Source: Phocoena phocoena (taxonomy: Eukaryota > Chordata > Mammalia > Artiodactyla > Phocoenidae). From it: a stretch of DNA of 64,000 bases. Positions 50,501 through 62,500 of this stretch are shown here, in pieces (position 1 is the stretch's first letter; the number at the start of each line of letters is the position of its first letter). The stretch lies in the NCBI RefSeq assembly GCF_963924675.1, contig NC_089219.1, positions 152,230,288 through 152,294,287 on the forward strand. The letters run 5' to 3'. The notes beneath the pieces are model-generated. The model searched no databases. It was given only the letters and a program-made list of their open reading frames with translations, and was not told the origin of the DNA. The position numbers were made by a program, and so were the translations under genes.

Positions 50501-53500
50501 TGGTACAGATGTGAGAAATAGTAGAAATAAGAGGTCTTAGGCATTAATTAGATAAGGAGTGTAAGTGAAGTAGAGAAGTTAAGGTGATCCTCAGGTTTCC
50601 TGCTTGGATGAAGATGTTAAATGTAAGATTAGAGGGTGATAATGGTGAATTTGAGATCACGGTTGTGTGTCTCCTGTTGTATTTTATTGCAAATAGTTGT
50701 TTTATGAGTATCTTCCCTGGAACATGGTAGGTGCTGTGATACATGAACCTTGTCTGCCATTTTACTGTAGCATTATACCTGGTACGTAGTAGGCATTCAG
50801 GTACTTGTTGGATGGGTGGGGATATCTTAGTGAAGATGCCCAGTAGGCGTTTGATCTATGTTTGTTCATTAGTGTAGACTTCCAAAAGTATGTTACCGCT
50901 AGGTCAAAGGGTTTGAACAATGAGAGATTTTCCCCCTCTCCCCCCAACATTTTAAAACTTTTTATCACAAAACTTGATTATTAAGAACTTTAAAACATTC
51001 AAACAATATATGAGTATATAGAGTAAAAAACGAAAGCTCTTTGTCTACTCCTTTAGGTAAGTAGTATTAGAGTATATGGAATATATCTTTCATCTGTAAG
51101 ATAAATCTATCTCCCTCAGCATGTATAAAAATTCACATACACATATACATGTGTATGTTTTTTAAAAAGCGGAGACACACTATACATTTTGTTTTTTAGC
51201 TTGCTCTTCCACTTAATATATAGTGGATGTTTTTCTGTGTTGATATATGTGTGTGTGTGTGTACATATGATATATATAGTATTGCTTAGTATGTATGCAT
51301 CATAATTATTTAACTGTTCCCTAATTTTTGGTATATGTAAGTATACATGAGAGTTATGATCTGTAGTTATATGCATTTTGCATTTTTCTTTGATTCACCC
51401 TCATTTAGTATATAACTTTGTGTATTATTTTAATTGTTGTGTAGTATTTGAACATGTTAGGGACTAAGAAAATTTCACCAAAGAGAAGTTTTGGATAGGC
51501 ATGATAGCTGTCTTCAGCTATTAAAGAACTGACATGTGCAAGACAGAAAAATTGACCTAAGGAGAAGAAGCAGGACTGGTAGGTAGTGAACGGGATTTAT
51601 AGGGAAACAAATGTTACCTTAAAATAGAGATGAGCTCCCAAGCAAAGGTGCCTGTGGATGGGATGGACTGCCCAGGAAAGAACTTACCAGTGGGACTGGC
51701 CCTGCTTCGGCTTGCCGTCTCTTCATAGGGATGCTACAGAAGATATTCAGTCACTGGATAGGGGCCATAGGTAGAATGAAATGATGTTTAAGACTCTAAG
51801 ATATTAGACTTAGTAAAGACCTGTCTGTATTTTGGAAAGAAACAGTATTGTCAGATGTGAGGATGTATGAGAATCCCTAATTCTTGAATTTACGGAATTT
51901 GGAATTGAAGAATATATTGTTAGTTTTAATGGGAAAACCCCTCTTAGTTTCACCTCTGATTATAATTTAATTTCTAAAAATAGATTTCCCTCTATTATAA
52001 CAGAAATACAAGCCTGCTATGAAAGAAAAAGTTATTAAAATGCAGAGGGTTTAAAGGAAAAATGGAAATATAGCTAACATTCTGTTTTATAGTCAGATTG
52101 TGCTAAAATGCTTAGGGGAACAGCAACAGAAGCTGTCCCTTGTTTCTTCCCATTCCCAATATCCCAATAATGTCCCATTCCCAGTGTACTTCCATTCTTT
52201 TGGTTTGTTTCTCTTGATATTTGTCTTCATATTTCTAAAGTATTTATGCATATTCTTAGTTTGTTAATTTCAAGAACTTATCTGTGACTTTATTACAGTA
52301 TATGTGAGCTTTATCTCACCCTTTTACCCTCCCATCATCTACTGAAATTGGGTGGACCATTGGCTTTTTTGTTATCAACGCTCAAGTTACAGTATCTGTA
52401 GGCATCTTCTTTTTAGATTCTCCAGAAGGATCTTCTAACTGACTGGGAGTGTCCTAGAGGTTGTGGGAGACACAGGCACATGGGTCCTTTGTATGCAGAC
52501 TTGAGCTTAGTCCCTCCACATTCACTTCCTCAGTTTACTCCTGCCTTCCTCTGCTGTGAGTTACAAGTCTGGGAATACATTTATCTTGTCTCTAATATAA
52601 TTAATGGTTTTTGAGCACTTACTGTATTGCACTGAGAGTTTTTTATGTATTAATGTTAAGTCTCTCAAGAGTCTGCAGGTAGATACTATTATTTCCATGT
52701 TATAAGTGAGGAAATTGAAGCTCAGAAAGGCTGTATAACTTGCCCAAGATCACACAGCTAGAAGGTTGTAATGTCTAGGCTTGAGCATAAATCTGACTGG
52801 AGCCTCTGTTCTTAACCATGAACTGTGTTGCGTCCTCTGTGTTCCTCAGCAGCAACTCCTCTTCATTGCAAAATTTGAATAAAGACTGACTTTAGGTTTC
52901 TTTTTCTGTTTGTCTCTTCTGTTTTTCATTTCTCTCTTTTTTGCCTTTCTGTGGGTTACTTGAACTATTTTTAGAATTCCATTTTGATTTATCTGTGGTA
53001 TTTTTTATTCATTTATTTATTTATTTATTTTTGGCTGCACTGGGTCTTTGTTGCTGCTCGCAGGCTTTCTCGAGTTGCGGCGAGTGAGGGCTACTCTTCG
53101 TCACAGAGCACAGGCTCTAGGCATGTGGGCTTCAGTAGTTGTGGCACGCAGGCTCAGTAGTTGTGGCTCGCGGGCTCTAGAGCACAGGCTCAGTAGTTGT
53201 GGCGCACAGGCCCAGCTGCTCCGTGGCATGTGGGATCTTCCCAGACCAGGACTCGAACCCACGTCCCCTGCATTGGCAGGCAGGATCTCAACCACTGCTC
53301 CACCAGGGAAGCCCCTGTAGTATTTTTTAGTGTATTTCTTTGTATAGCTTTTTAATGGTTGCTAGGTATTACGTGGTATATACATAACCTATCATAGTCT
53401 ACTGGTGTTGACATTTTACTAGTTTAAGTGAAGTATAGAAACCTTCCCTTTACATCCCTTTACCCTCCCTTGTTTATAGTATAGTTGTCTTAAACATTTC

Positions 53501-56500
53501 CTTTATGTATATTGATACCTATATAACTTATAATTTTGGCTTCAAACATCAAAACTCTAGAAAAAAGTATTTAATTTTTTAAAACCCTTTTCATTATTCT
53601 TTCTTCCTGATTTCTAAGATTCCTTCTTTTATTGTTTCCTTTCTGCTTAGAGAACTTCCTTGAGCTGTTCTTTTAGGGTAGATCTGCTGGTGACAAATGC
53701 CTTGATTACCCCTTTGTTCTTGAAAGTTAGTCTCTCTGGATGTAGAATTGGGGATGACTTCTTTTCTTCCAGCACTTGAAAAACTGTCACTTTCTTTGGA
53801 CCTTCATGGTTTCTGGTGTGAAATCTACTGTCACGTGAATTATTGTTCCCGTAGGTAACGTGTCATTCCTCTTTCTGCTTTCAAGATTTTTTTCTTTGTC
53901 TTTAGTTTTCAGAAGGTTGTGTCTTGGAGTGGATTTCTTTGAGCTCATCCTGTTTGAAGTTTGCTTAGCTTCTTGAGGATGTGTGTTTTATATCTTTTGC
54001 CAAATTTGGGAAATTTTCAACCATTATTTTTTTTCATGTTTATTGGAGTATAATTGCTTTACAATGTTGTGTTGGTTCCTGCTGTACAACGAAGTGAATC
54101 AGCTATATGTATACATATATTCCCATATCCTCTCTCAACCATTATTTCTTCAAATACATTTTTTTTTTTTTTTCGGTATGCGGGCCTCTCACTGTTGTGG
54201 CCTCTCCCGTTGCGGAGCACAGGCTCCAGACGCGCAGGCTCAGTGGCCATGGCTCACGGGCCCAGCTGCTCCGCGGCATGTGGGATCTTCCCGGACTGGG
54301 GCACGAAGCCGTGCCCCTGCATTGACAGGTGGACTGTCAACCACTGCGCCACCAGGGAAGCCCTCTTCTAAGCCTTACTCTCTTTCTTCTCTCCTTCCAG
54401 GACTCTGATGCCATGGATATTAGATATTAGATATTTTGTTATAGTCCCATAGGTCCCTGAGGCTCTGTTAATTTTTTTCATTCCATTTTTTCTCCTATTC
54501 AGATTGGGAATTTTTTATTCTGTCTTCCTCTTTTCCATTGGCTGCTGAACCCATATTTCGAGTTTTTTATTTCAGTTTTTATATTTTTCAGTTCTAAAAT
54601 TCCCATTTGGTTCTTTTCTCTATATTTCTATTTCTTTCCAGAGACTTTTTTTTTTCCATTTGTTTCAAGCATGTTTGTAATTGCTTGTTGAAGCATTTTA
54701 ATGATGGCTGCATTGCAATCCTTGTCGGGTAATACTAACACCTGTGTCATCTGTGTGTTAGCATCTGTTGGTTGTCCTTTCCTAGTCCTTTGGCTCTTCT
54801 GGAGACTTTTTTTGTGTGTGCCTATTGATGCTAATGGGTTGTTGGCATCTCCGTCACCCAGTCCAGGATATATGAGGCAAAAAGAAAATCTAAGGACCTC
54901 ACTGCTGTGTCATTCCTCATATCCTGTAGTCCCTAGACAGTCTGTCTTCTCTTTACCGTTGTATGTTTGTTTTCTATATAATGTTAGGATGTTTAACTGT
55001 ACTTAGCAGGAGGAATTAATTCCTTCCTTAATTCTTTTCTTAATTATTTTAAATAACAGATACCTATCTGTGCTGGTTCACTTATACTATGATAGTGCTA
55101 CTTCTGGGACAACTTCAGAAAGCTCAACTACTCCTCCCCCTCCCCCCAAGGGGAAGAAAACCTGCTTTTTGTTAAATCAACACTTAAGGGCCAGCTGATT
55201 TTATACTTTTCTAAAATGTTTGAGTCTCCCTTTTTTCACTGAGCCACTTGTACTATTATCTTGAACTGTCAAGAGCTTCTATTACTAGATATGAAGATGT
55301 CATGAAAACATTCTTTTTTATTGCTTAGTTAGGAAAACTTGTTGTGGATTTGAGTAAATGTTTAAAAAATGAAGAATAAGAAACGTTGGTGACCCATGCA
55401 GTTAGGGCAATAAGTGTGACTCATGCTTTTTTATCTATAAGGGTGATATGATATACTTTAACTTAGAATGTGTGCTAAGTTACCCTTTTTCCTTCTCAGC
55501 TGGAGTCGAGATGGTCATAAGCTCGTGAGTGCTTCCACTGATAACATAGTGTCACAGTGGGATGTCCTTTCAGGCGACTGCGACCAGAGGTTTCGATTCC
55601 CTTCACCCATCTTAAAAGTCCAGTATCATCCGCGAGATCAGTATGTTTAATCTGTGCTATTCTCTCCTGGGGTGGGTCTAATTCTATCTCCAGGCTCATG
55701 ACAATTTCAGTTTAAGGTTTTAGGATGCAAAAGCCCACATCTCTTCAACCTCTTCTATATAAAATAATCTTTCCAGATTATCTGGATCTAGTGAATAGAT
55801 TTTAAAGAGACTGTTGTAGTATATAGTTAAAAACTGGCCTATATTAATTAAGGCTTCAGAAATGGGCAAAGGTAGAAATAAGTATAATAACTGTTCTTTA
55901 CCTGGGGTTTTCCTCCAATTTGAATTTCTTTAGTAGGGGAAACGGTTCATTATGAAAACTATATTTAAGAAAAAGAGTTACCCATCATTCCGTTACTGAG
56001 ATATAACTATTTTCATTTCTCTAGGTTTTCTTTTAGTCAAGTTCTCTTTAAGTATAAAGCTTATTGTATAGTGCTTCATAGCTCACAAAGCATTTGTCTG
56101 TTAGATGCACACAAATATGTATTTTTACATAGTTTTAATTGGTATTTTGCCTTTCACTTTATTTCATACATATTTTACCAGTTTGCTACATCTGCATATT
56201 TATTTTTAATAATTACATTTTATCTTGTCAAGGTAAGATCTCATAACTTTACTCAGTCATTTCCCTATTATTAGGAATTTAGAGTTTAGGCTTTTTCACT
56301 ATTTTAAATATGCTTGGGCTGGGAGAGTTGATGAGGTAGTAGATAGGAATTACAGAAAAGAGCAGAGAGTCAGCCTTCTGATATCATAGCAACAGCCAAT
56401 GTACTATTCATATTTTTAAACAGGAACAAGGTTCTCGTGTGTCCCATGAAATCTGCTCCTGTCATGTTGACCCTTTCAGATTCCAAACATGTTGTTCTGC

Positions 56501-59500
56501 CCGTAGACGATGACTCCGATTTGAACGTGGTTGCATCTTTTGATAGGCGAGGAGAATATATCTATACAGGAAATGCAAAAGGCAAGGTAAGCGTAGAAGC
56601 TTAGAAGCTGGTGAAATACGCATCAGTCATCCTGTGCATTGGCTCATTTCATGTTTGCTTGTTCGTTCTTTGAAATTTCTTTTGTCCCTTGACTACGCAT
56701 GCCTCCTGCCTGTGGTAAATATAGCCTATTTTTCTCTCATGCCTTAATAATTTCTGTTCTTTGGATTTAGAGCAGTCAGAGGTTATTTGACCTAGAGAAG
56801 GATGGGGGGCCTTTACTGGATGCTAGTAATGAAAGGCCATTACTAAATTATAAAATTTAAAAATCATATCATCAATGGAGTACTGCTGATAAAATGTCTG
56901 ATATCTTGGTCTGCAAATATTGTATAATTTAGGCTAGCTTAATCTATAGTTTTGTGTACTAAGAAGTTGGATTAGGTGAGCTTTAGGGTCCTTTTCAAGC
57001 TTATTAGAGTTTGAGTTCCAGTGCACTTTGATTTTTTTTTTTTTTTTTTTTTGACTGGGACGTGTGGGCTAGTACAGTTTCATGGCTGCTTTAGAGCGTG
57101 GCAGGTTTTTTTTTTTATTGTGGTAAAATGCACTTAACGAAATTTACCGTCTTAACCATTCTTAAGTGTACAGTTCAGTGGTGTAAAGTGCATTCACATT
57201 GTCGTGCAATCATCACCATCGTTTATCTCCAGAGCTCTTTTCATCTTGTACTCACCTTGTACTTAGTAAATAATAACTTGCTATTTCCTACTCCCTTTCA
57301 CCCCTTGGAAACTGTCATTCTACTTTCTATCTTTATGAATTTGGCTATTCTAGTACCCGTATAAGTGGACTCATCCAGTATTTGGTTTTTTTGTGATGGG
57401 CTTACTTCACTTAGCATAATGTCCTTAAGATTCATTCATGTTGTAGCATGTGTCAGAATTTCCTTTCTTTTCAAGTCTGAATAATATTCCATTGTATGTA
57501 TGTGTCACATTTTGTTTATCTGTTGATGGATACTCGGGTTGCTTCTACTTTTTGACTCTGGATAATGTTAAACATTATCTTTTAACAATAGGTTAAGACA
57601 GTGTCCTTTAATTGAAGAGGTAAAAGGCAATAGCAGTTGATCAAGTTGGATACATGGGAATAGAGATAATTTATATTAATATTTTCACCCAGTCTTTGCC
57701 CAGTTTCAGAAACAGAAGTCAAATCTAATTACTGTAAGTTATCAGAATACTTATTATTTTTCTCTTTTAAACTTTAGATCTTGGTCCTAAAAACAGATTC
57801 TCAGGATCTTGTTGCTTCCTTCAGAGTAACAACTGGAACAAGCAATACCACAGCCATTAAGTCAATAGAGTTTGCTCGGAAGGGCAGGTAAGTGAGACCT
57901 GTCTTTTTAGAGACAGTTTTAAAAGTGAGTAGAATGCAAAAATACATTGAGATTCACAGTTTTTGTGTATATTATACTTAATTTTTTTTTAAGTTTACTT
58001 AGAAAATAGTTATAGAAACTGTCACTATCTGGTTCTTAAGTTTATAAGATTTACCGCTTTGAGCCAGCAGTCACATCTTATCGGGAGGTTAACAGGCAAT
58101 TCCTTTACAGAAAAGATGTGTGAGTGGTCTGTGCATAGAACCAAAATGTCTGGCATATGGCAAGCACTGGGTAAAGGTGAGCTGTTATATTATAATCAGA
58201 ATTGATATCACAAATTCACATAGTAACTGAATATGCACTTTACTTACATAAAACCTATTTATTTACCCTTTTAATTTCAGATGTTTTTCTGATAAGTTTG
58301 ATTACCCAGCTAGAAGTAGATTTATGTATCAACAGAAACAAGAAGAAAATAGGTTGTCAGTAAGAGAAGTAGCAGTCATCCTATTTTGTATGGGAACCAC
58401 CATACATACTTAGAGGACATTCACGTTCAAATTCTCTTGAAGCAAGAGACAGTGAAGTCTGTAAGAAGGTGGTAAAATAACTTGTATTTTAGACAGGTTT
58501 CCAACACTCAGTGTTATCACAGTAAAAAAATTGGGCAATCCAGAATGATATATTTAGTTTATTAACTCATTAAGAATATACTGTATATAAAGCAGGCCAG
58601 AGGAATGAAGTATTTATATATATTTAACTGTAAGCTTGTGAATTCGGGAAACTGGTTTCAATTTAGAGGTTTTGGATTTTAGTCAAATACTGCTGATTAG
58701 TTTGTGCATCTAGGGTTCAGGGATTACACAGGAAGGGAGGTAAAGCGTTTTCTCATTTCACGCTATATTTTGGCTTGGAAGGTGACAAGTAGATATATCA
58801 GTAGTCTAGTCTATTACTTAGATTTTCACTCAGTCTCTCCCTGATTTGTTAGTTGTCTTATGGTACTGTTCTGAGTAACTGGTAGCCATGGAAAATATTA
58901 ACAGGAACAGATTCTGACCTCTGGTGTTGATATTTTTTTATCCTTTCTGTAGTTGCTTTTTAATTAACACAGCAGATCGAATAATCAGAGTTTATGATGG
59001 TAGAGAAATCTTAACCTGTGGAAGAGATGGAGAGCCTGAACCCATGCAGAAATTGCAGGACTTGGTGAATAGGTATGTATCACAACCTAGAAGAATATGT
59101 GCTAATTCATGGCCTGGGGTCAGGTTCCAGTTCTATTTGGGTATTTTCTTTGTCCTTTAGGACCCCATGGAAGAAATGTTGTTTCTCTGGGGATGGGGAA
59201 TACATAGTCGCAGGGTCAGCCCGGCAGCATGCCCTGTACATCTGGGAGAAGAGTATTGGTAACCTGGTGAAGATTCTCCATGGGACAAGAGGAGAACTCC
59301 TCTTGGATGTAGCTGTGAGTAGGATGAGAGGTTGCTGTTGTTACTTATGTAATACAGAAAATCTTGGATTCATCCTTAGAATTGATTTTTCTTTGCTTCA
59401 TTAAAATTTAGTGGCATCCTGTTCGACCCATCATAGCATCCATTTCTAGTGGAGTGGTATCTATCTGGGCACAAAATCAAGTAGTAAGTATTTTTCTGGT

Positions 59501-62500
59501 TTAACTGCTTTGAAGCTAGATACCCTTTCCTTTTATCAAAGAACTTTACAAATAGTAAGCCCAAAATTACCTTATATACTTTCTTTTCCATATGATTCTT
59601 CTAATTAAATAGTTCAGTGCATCTAGTTTTGCTTTATTTTAATGGTAAGGTCTTGGTCCAAAGTCAATTTACCAGCTCTGTTTTCAGGGAGAAAATCTAG
59701 TGTACTTCCTGGTACGTTTTTCTGTTGCTCATCCGAGATAGAGTTTTCTTGTGCTTTTCTTATTTTCAGCTCAGTTAGCGTCTGTTTTACATCTTGATTT
59801 TATTTTGAACACCTTTAATTAAATTTGTAATCAGTGTACTCAGAAGAAAACTTAACATTTTACCTCAGAATTACATCTTATAAAGATTAAAGAAGGCAGT
59901 TATTTATGAAAGAACTACAGTTAATACCATGGAATGTTTAAGATAGGAAATGCCTTAAGGTAATAAAACTGTAGACACCTAATTTTTATTATCTGCCAAA
60001 TTTGATCTCAGAATTTTGAGTCTTGTTCATGGTCAGTCCTTTTATTTATATCATTAATGTCTAGGTTACAGACCGCTGCTTTCTCATACAGTTAAGTAGT
60101 ATGTTTTGTTTGTGGCACAGGAAAATTGGAGTGCATTTGCGCCAGACTTCAAAGAATTGGATGAAAATGTAGAATATGAAGAAAGGGAATCAGAGTTTGA
60201 TATTGAAGATGAAGATAAGAGTGAGCCTGAACAGACAGGTAATATTTCTCAGTTGCAGGTAGTATATCCCAAAGGAAAAATGATTGTTTTACTCAGTACT
60301 CGTTCTTTTTTTTTTTTATTTTTTATTTTTTTTATTTTTTATTTTTTTAGTACTCGTTCTTAATTTGTGTTGAAAGTTCATTTCAGCACTTAGTCTAATT
60401 TTTTTTCCTAAGCTTACACAGTTTTGACAGTGTTTTTAGAATATTTATTTGTAAGGCATTGACTCAGGGCTTAACATGGGCGTTACTAGGGCACGAGCAG
60501 CTCTCTTAACGTTTCACTTTGTATTTCCTGACTAATTGCAGATGATTAAATGAGGATTTGCATGGGGCATCTAACAAAGCCACCCACACACGCTGGGTGC
60601 TCAGCTGCTGTTTGGGTATTGTCACTCCTTTGTCAGTAAGATGAAGGTAAAGAGCATGGGCTCTGGAGTCAGACCGCCTTGGGCAGAATACTTATTCTTT
60701 AAACCTGAACTTCCTTTTCTGTAAAACAAGGATAACAATAGTACCTGCCTTTTAGGGTTGTGGGGAATAAATGAGATAATTCATGTAAAGGGCTCACTAT
60801 AGTGTCTAGGCCATAATGAGCATTCAGATGTTCTCTTCTACTATGATTATGATCGTGATCATTGTTATTTTTATCTCTTGGCTTCTGAGCTTCTAGATAG
60901 GAAGTTACTTGAGAATAAAGATGTCACTTTATAGCCCCATCGTTGTCTAAGCACAGGGCTTTGCGTCTGGCAGGGGTTTGTGTGTATGAATGCTTAATGT
61001 GCCCAGTTGGCACTGTCAGCTTGAGTAATTAATGCCACGGGTCATTGACTGCTGGGCCACTTGATGGTGTCAGGAATCGGGGAATTGGGATTGAAATTAG
61101 TTCTCTCCAGCTTGAAAGTGCTGGTCCTCACTTTTGTGATATTAGATAACTTACATGCCTCCTGTGCCTTAGAAAGACCGTCAGGGCTGCAGTGTATTCT
61201 GGATTGTATTAGTGTTATTGGACTGTGTTGTACGAAGCCTTCCCAAACTTCTGCAGAAGTTCTTTCTCCTTCCCATCTCCTTGGCACATTGCACATACCT
61301 TTACTGTAGCACTTACTGTATGGAACTGAAATTATCTGTGTGTATGTGTCTCCCCAGTTAGACTTCTAAAATTTTTACTGAAGAACCGTTCCCAACTTTC
61401 TGGGGCATCACTCTATTCCCAGTGCCTAGCGTGTGGTGGAAATTCAGTAAATATTTGCAGAACGACTAAGTAAAACAAACTGTTTGGTTTTCCTCCTTTG
61501 TTTCTCCCGGATTTCAGTTTATGAAAACCATAAGCTATATGTAAAGAGCAGTCTTCTACTTCTTCTCACACCTCTGCTGTGTTTTTGTCCTGCAGGGGCT
61601 GATGCTGCAGAGGATGAGGAAGTGGATGTCACCAGTGTGGACCCTATTGCCGCCTTCTGTAGCAGGTGAGCTGCCGCTGAAGGCTGGGCCTGGGGTGCTC
61701 CTCCTCCTCAGTCTCTGGTTGTGCTGCTCAGTTCCCCGGCTCTTCCTTCAGGCCCATCTGCCTTTGACCTCAAAGAGATAACTCCTTTGGTGTGCAAGAA
61801 ATCCCTTCCCTTCTCCCTTGATAGAAAAATCTTAAGAAAGTGAAATAATTTGTTTATGCCGTTTATTTTTACTACTGATTTTATTAATCGTGTTGTCTGA
61901 TTTCCTTTTTAAAAAGTTTATTTCTTTCTTTATTTTTGGCTGCGTTGGGTCTTCATTGCTGCGCACGGGCTTTCTCTAGTGGCGGCGAGCGGGGGCTACT
62001 CTTTGTTGTGGTGCGCGGGCTTCTCACTGCGGTGGCTTCTCTTGTTGCGGAGCATGGGCTCTAGGTGCGTGGGCTTCAGTAGTTGTGGCACGTGGGCTTC
62101 AGTAGTTGTGGCTCGCGGGCTTTAGAGCGCAGGCTCAGTAGTTGTGGCGCACGGGCTTAGTTGCTCTGCGGCATGTGGGATCTTCCCGGACCAGTGCTCG
62201 AACCTGTGTCCCCTGCATTGGTAGGCGGATTCTTAACCACTGTGCCACCAGGGAAGCCCCTGTCTGATTTCTTTTTATTTGTCTTGGCTTTCTTGAAATT
62301 TTAGATCCATACCTGTTGCTTATGGTTAGATGATTCTGCCCTAGAGGAAGGGTTCATGGTTTAAGCAACTTTCTCCTCTTTTTTCCTATCCCTTTTCTGA
62401 TCCTGTTCCAAATAGTGATGAAGAGCTGGAAGATTCAAAGGCTCTATTATATTTACCCATTGCCCCTGAGGTAGAAGACCCAGAAGAAAATCCTTATGGC

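Larger units (their letters stand above)
53400..54830 (-). mobile_element. Old L1-type fragment with nested insertions
   Basis: 'gctgttcttttagggtagat', 'ctttgtctttagttttcaga', 'tggatttctttgagctcatc', 'ccaaatttgggaaattttca' and 'gaagcattttaatgatggct' belong to an old L1M-type element in antisense. It is split by an L1 3'-end insertion and a CHR SINE. Confidence 0.6.
48088..55499 (+). other. RBBP5 intron 3 (7.4 kb)
   Basis: gtaagg...ccttctcag. Repeats are listed separately. 48090-48740 and 51480-52590 show no feature that I can name. Confidence 0.9.
60239..61595 (+). other. RBBP5 intron 10
   Basis: gtaata...cctgcag. It holds a poly(T)-only insertion near its 5' end and a MIR. 60860-61590 looks unique, with no exon. 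Confidence 0.85.

Noticed and set aside
55468..55650. 60-codon ORF starting MCAKLPFFLLSW and running to YV
   Set aside because: The start and end are intron sequence. The central part is RBBP5 exon 4 (55500-55640).
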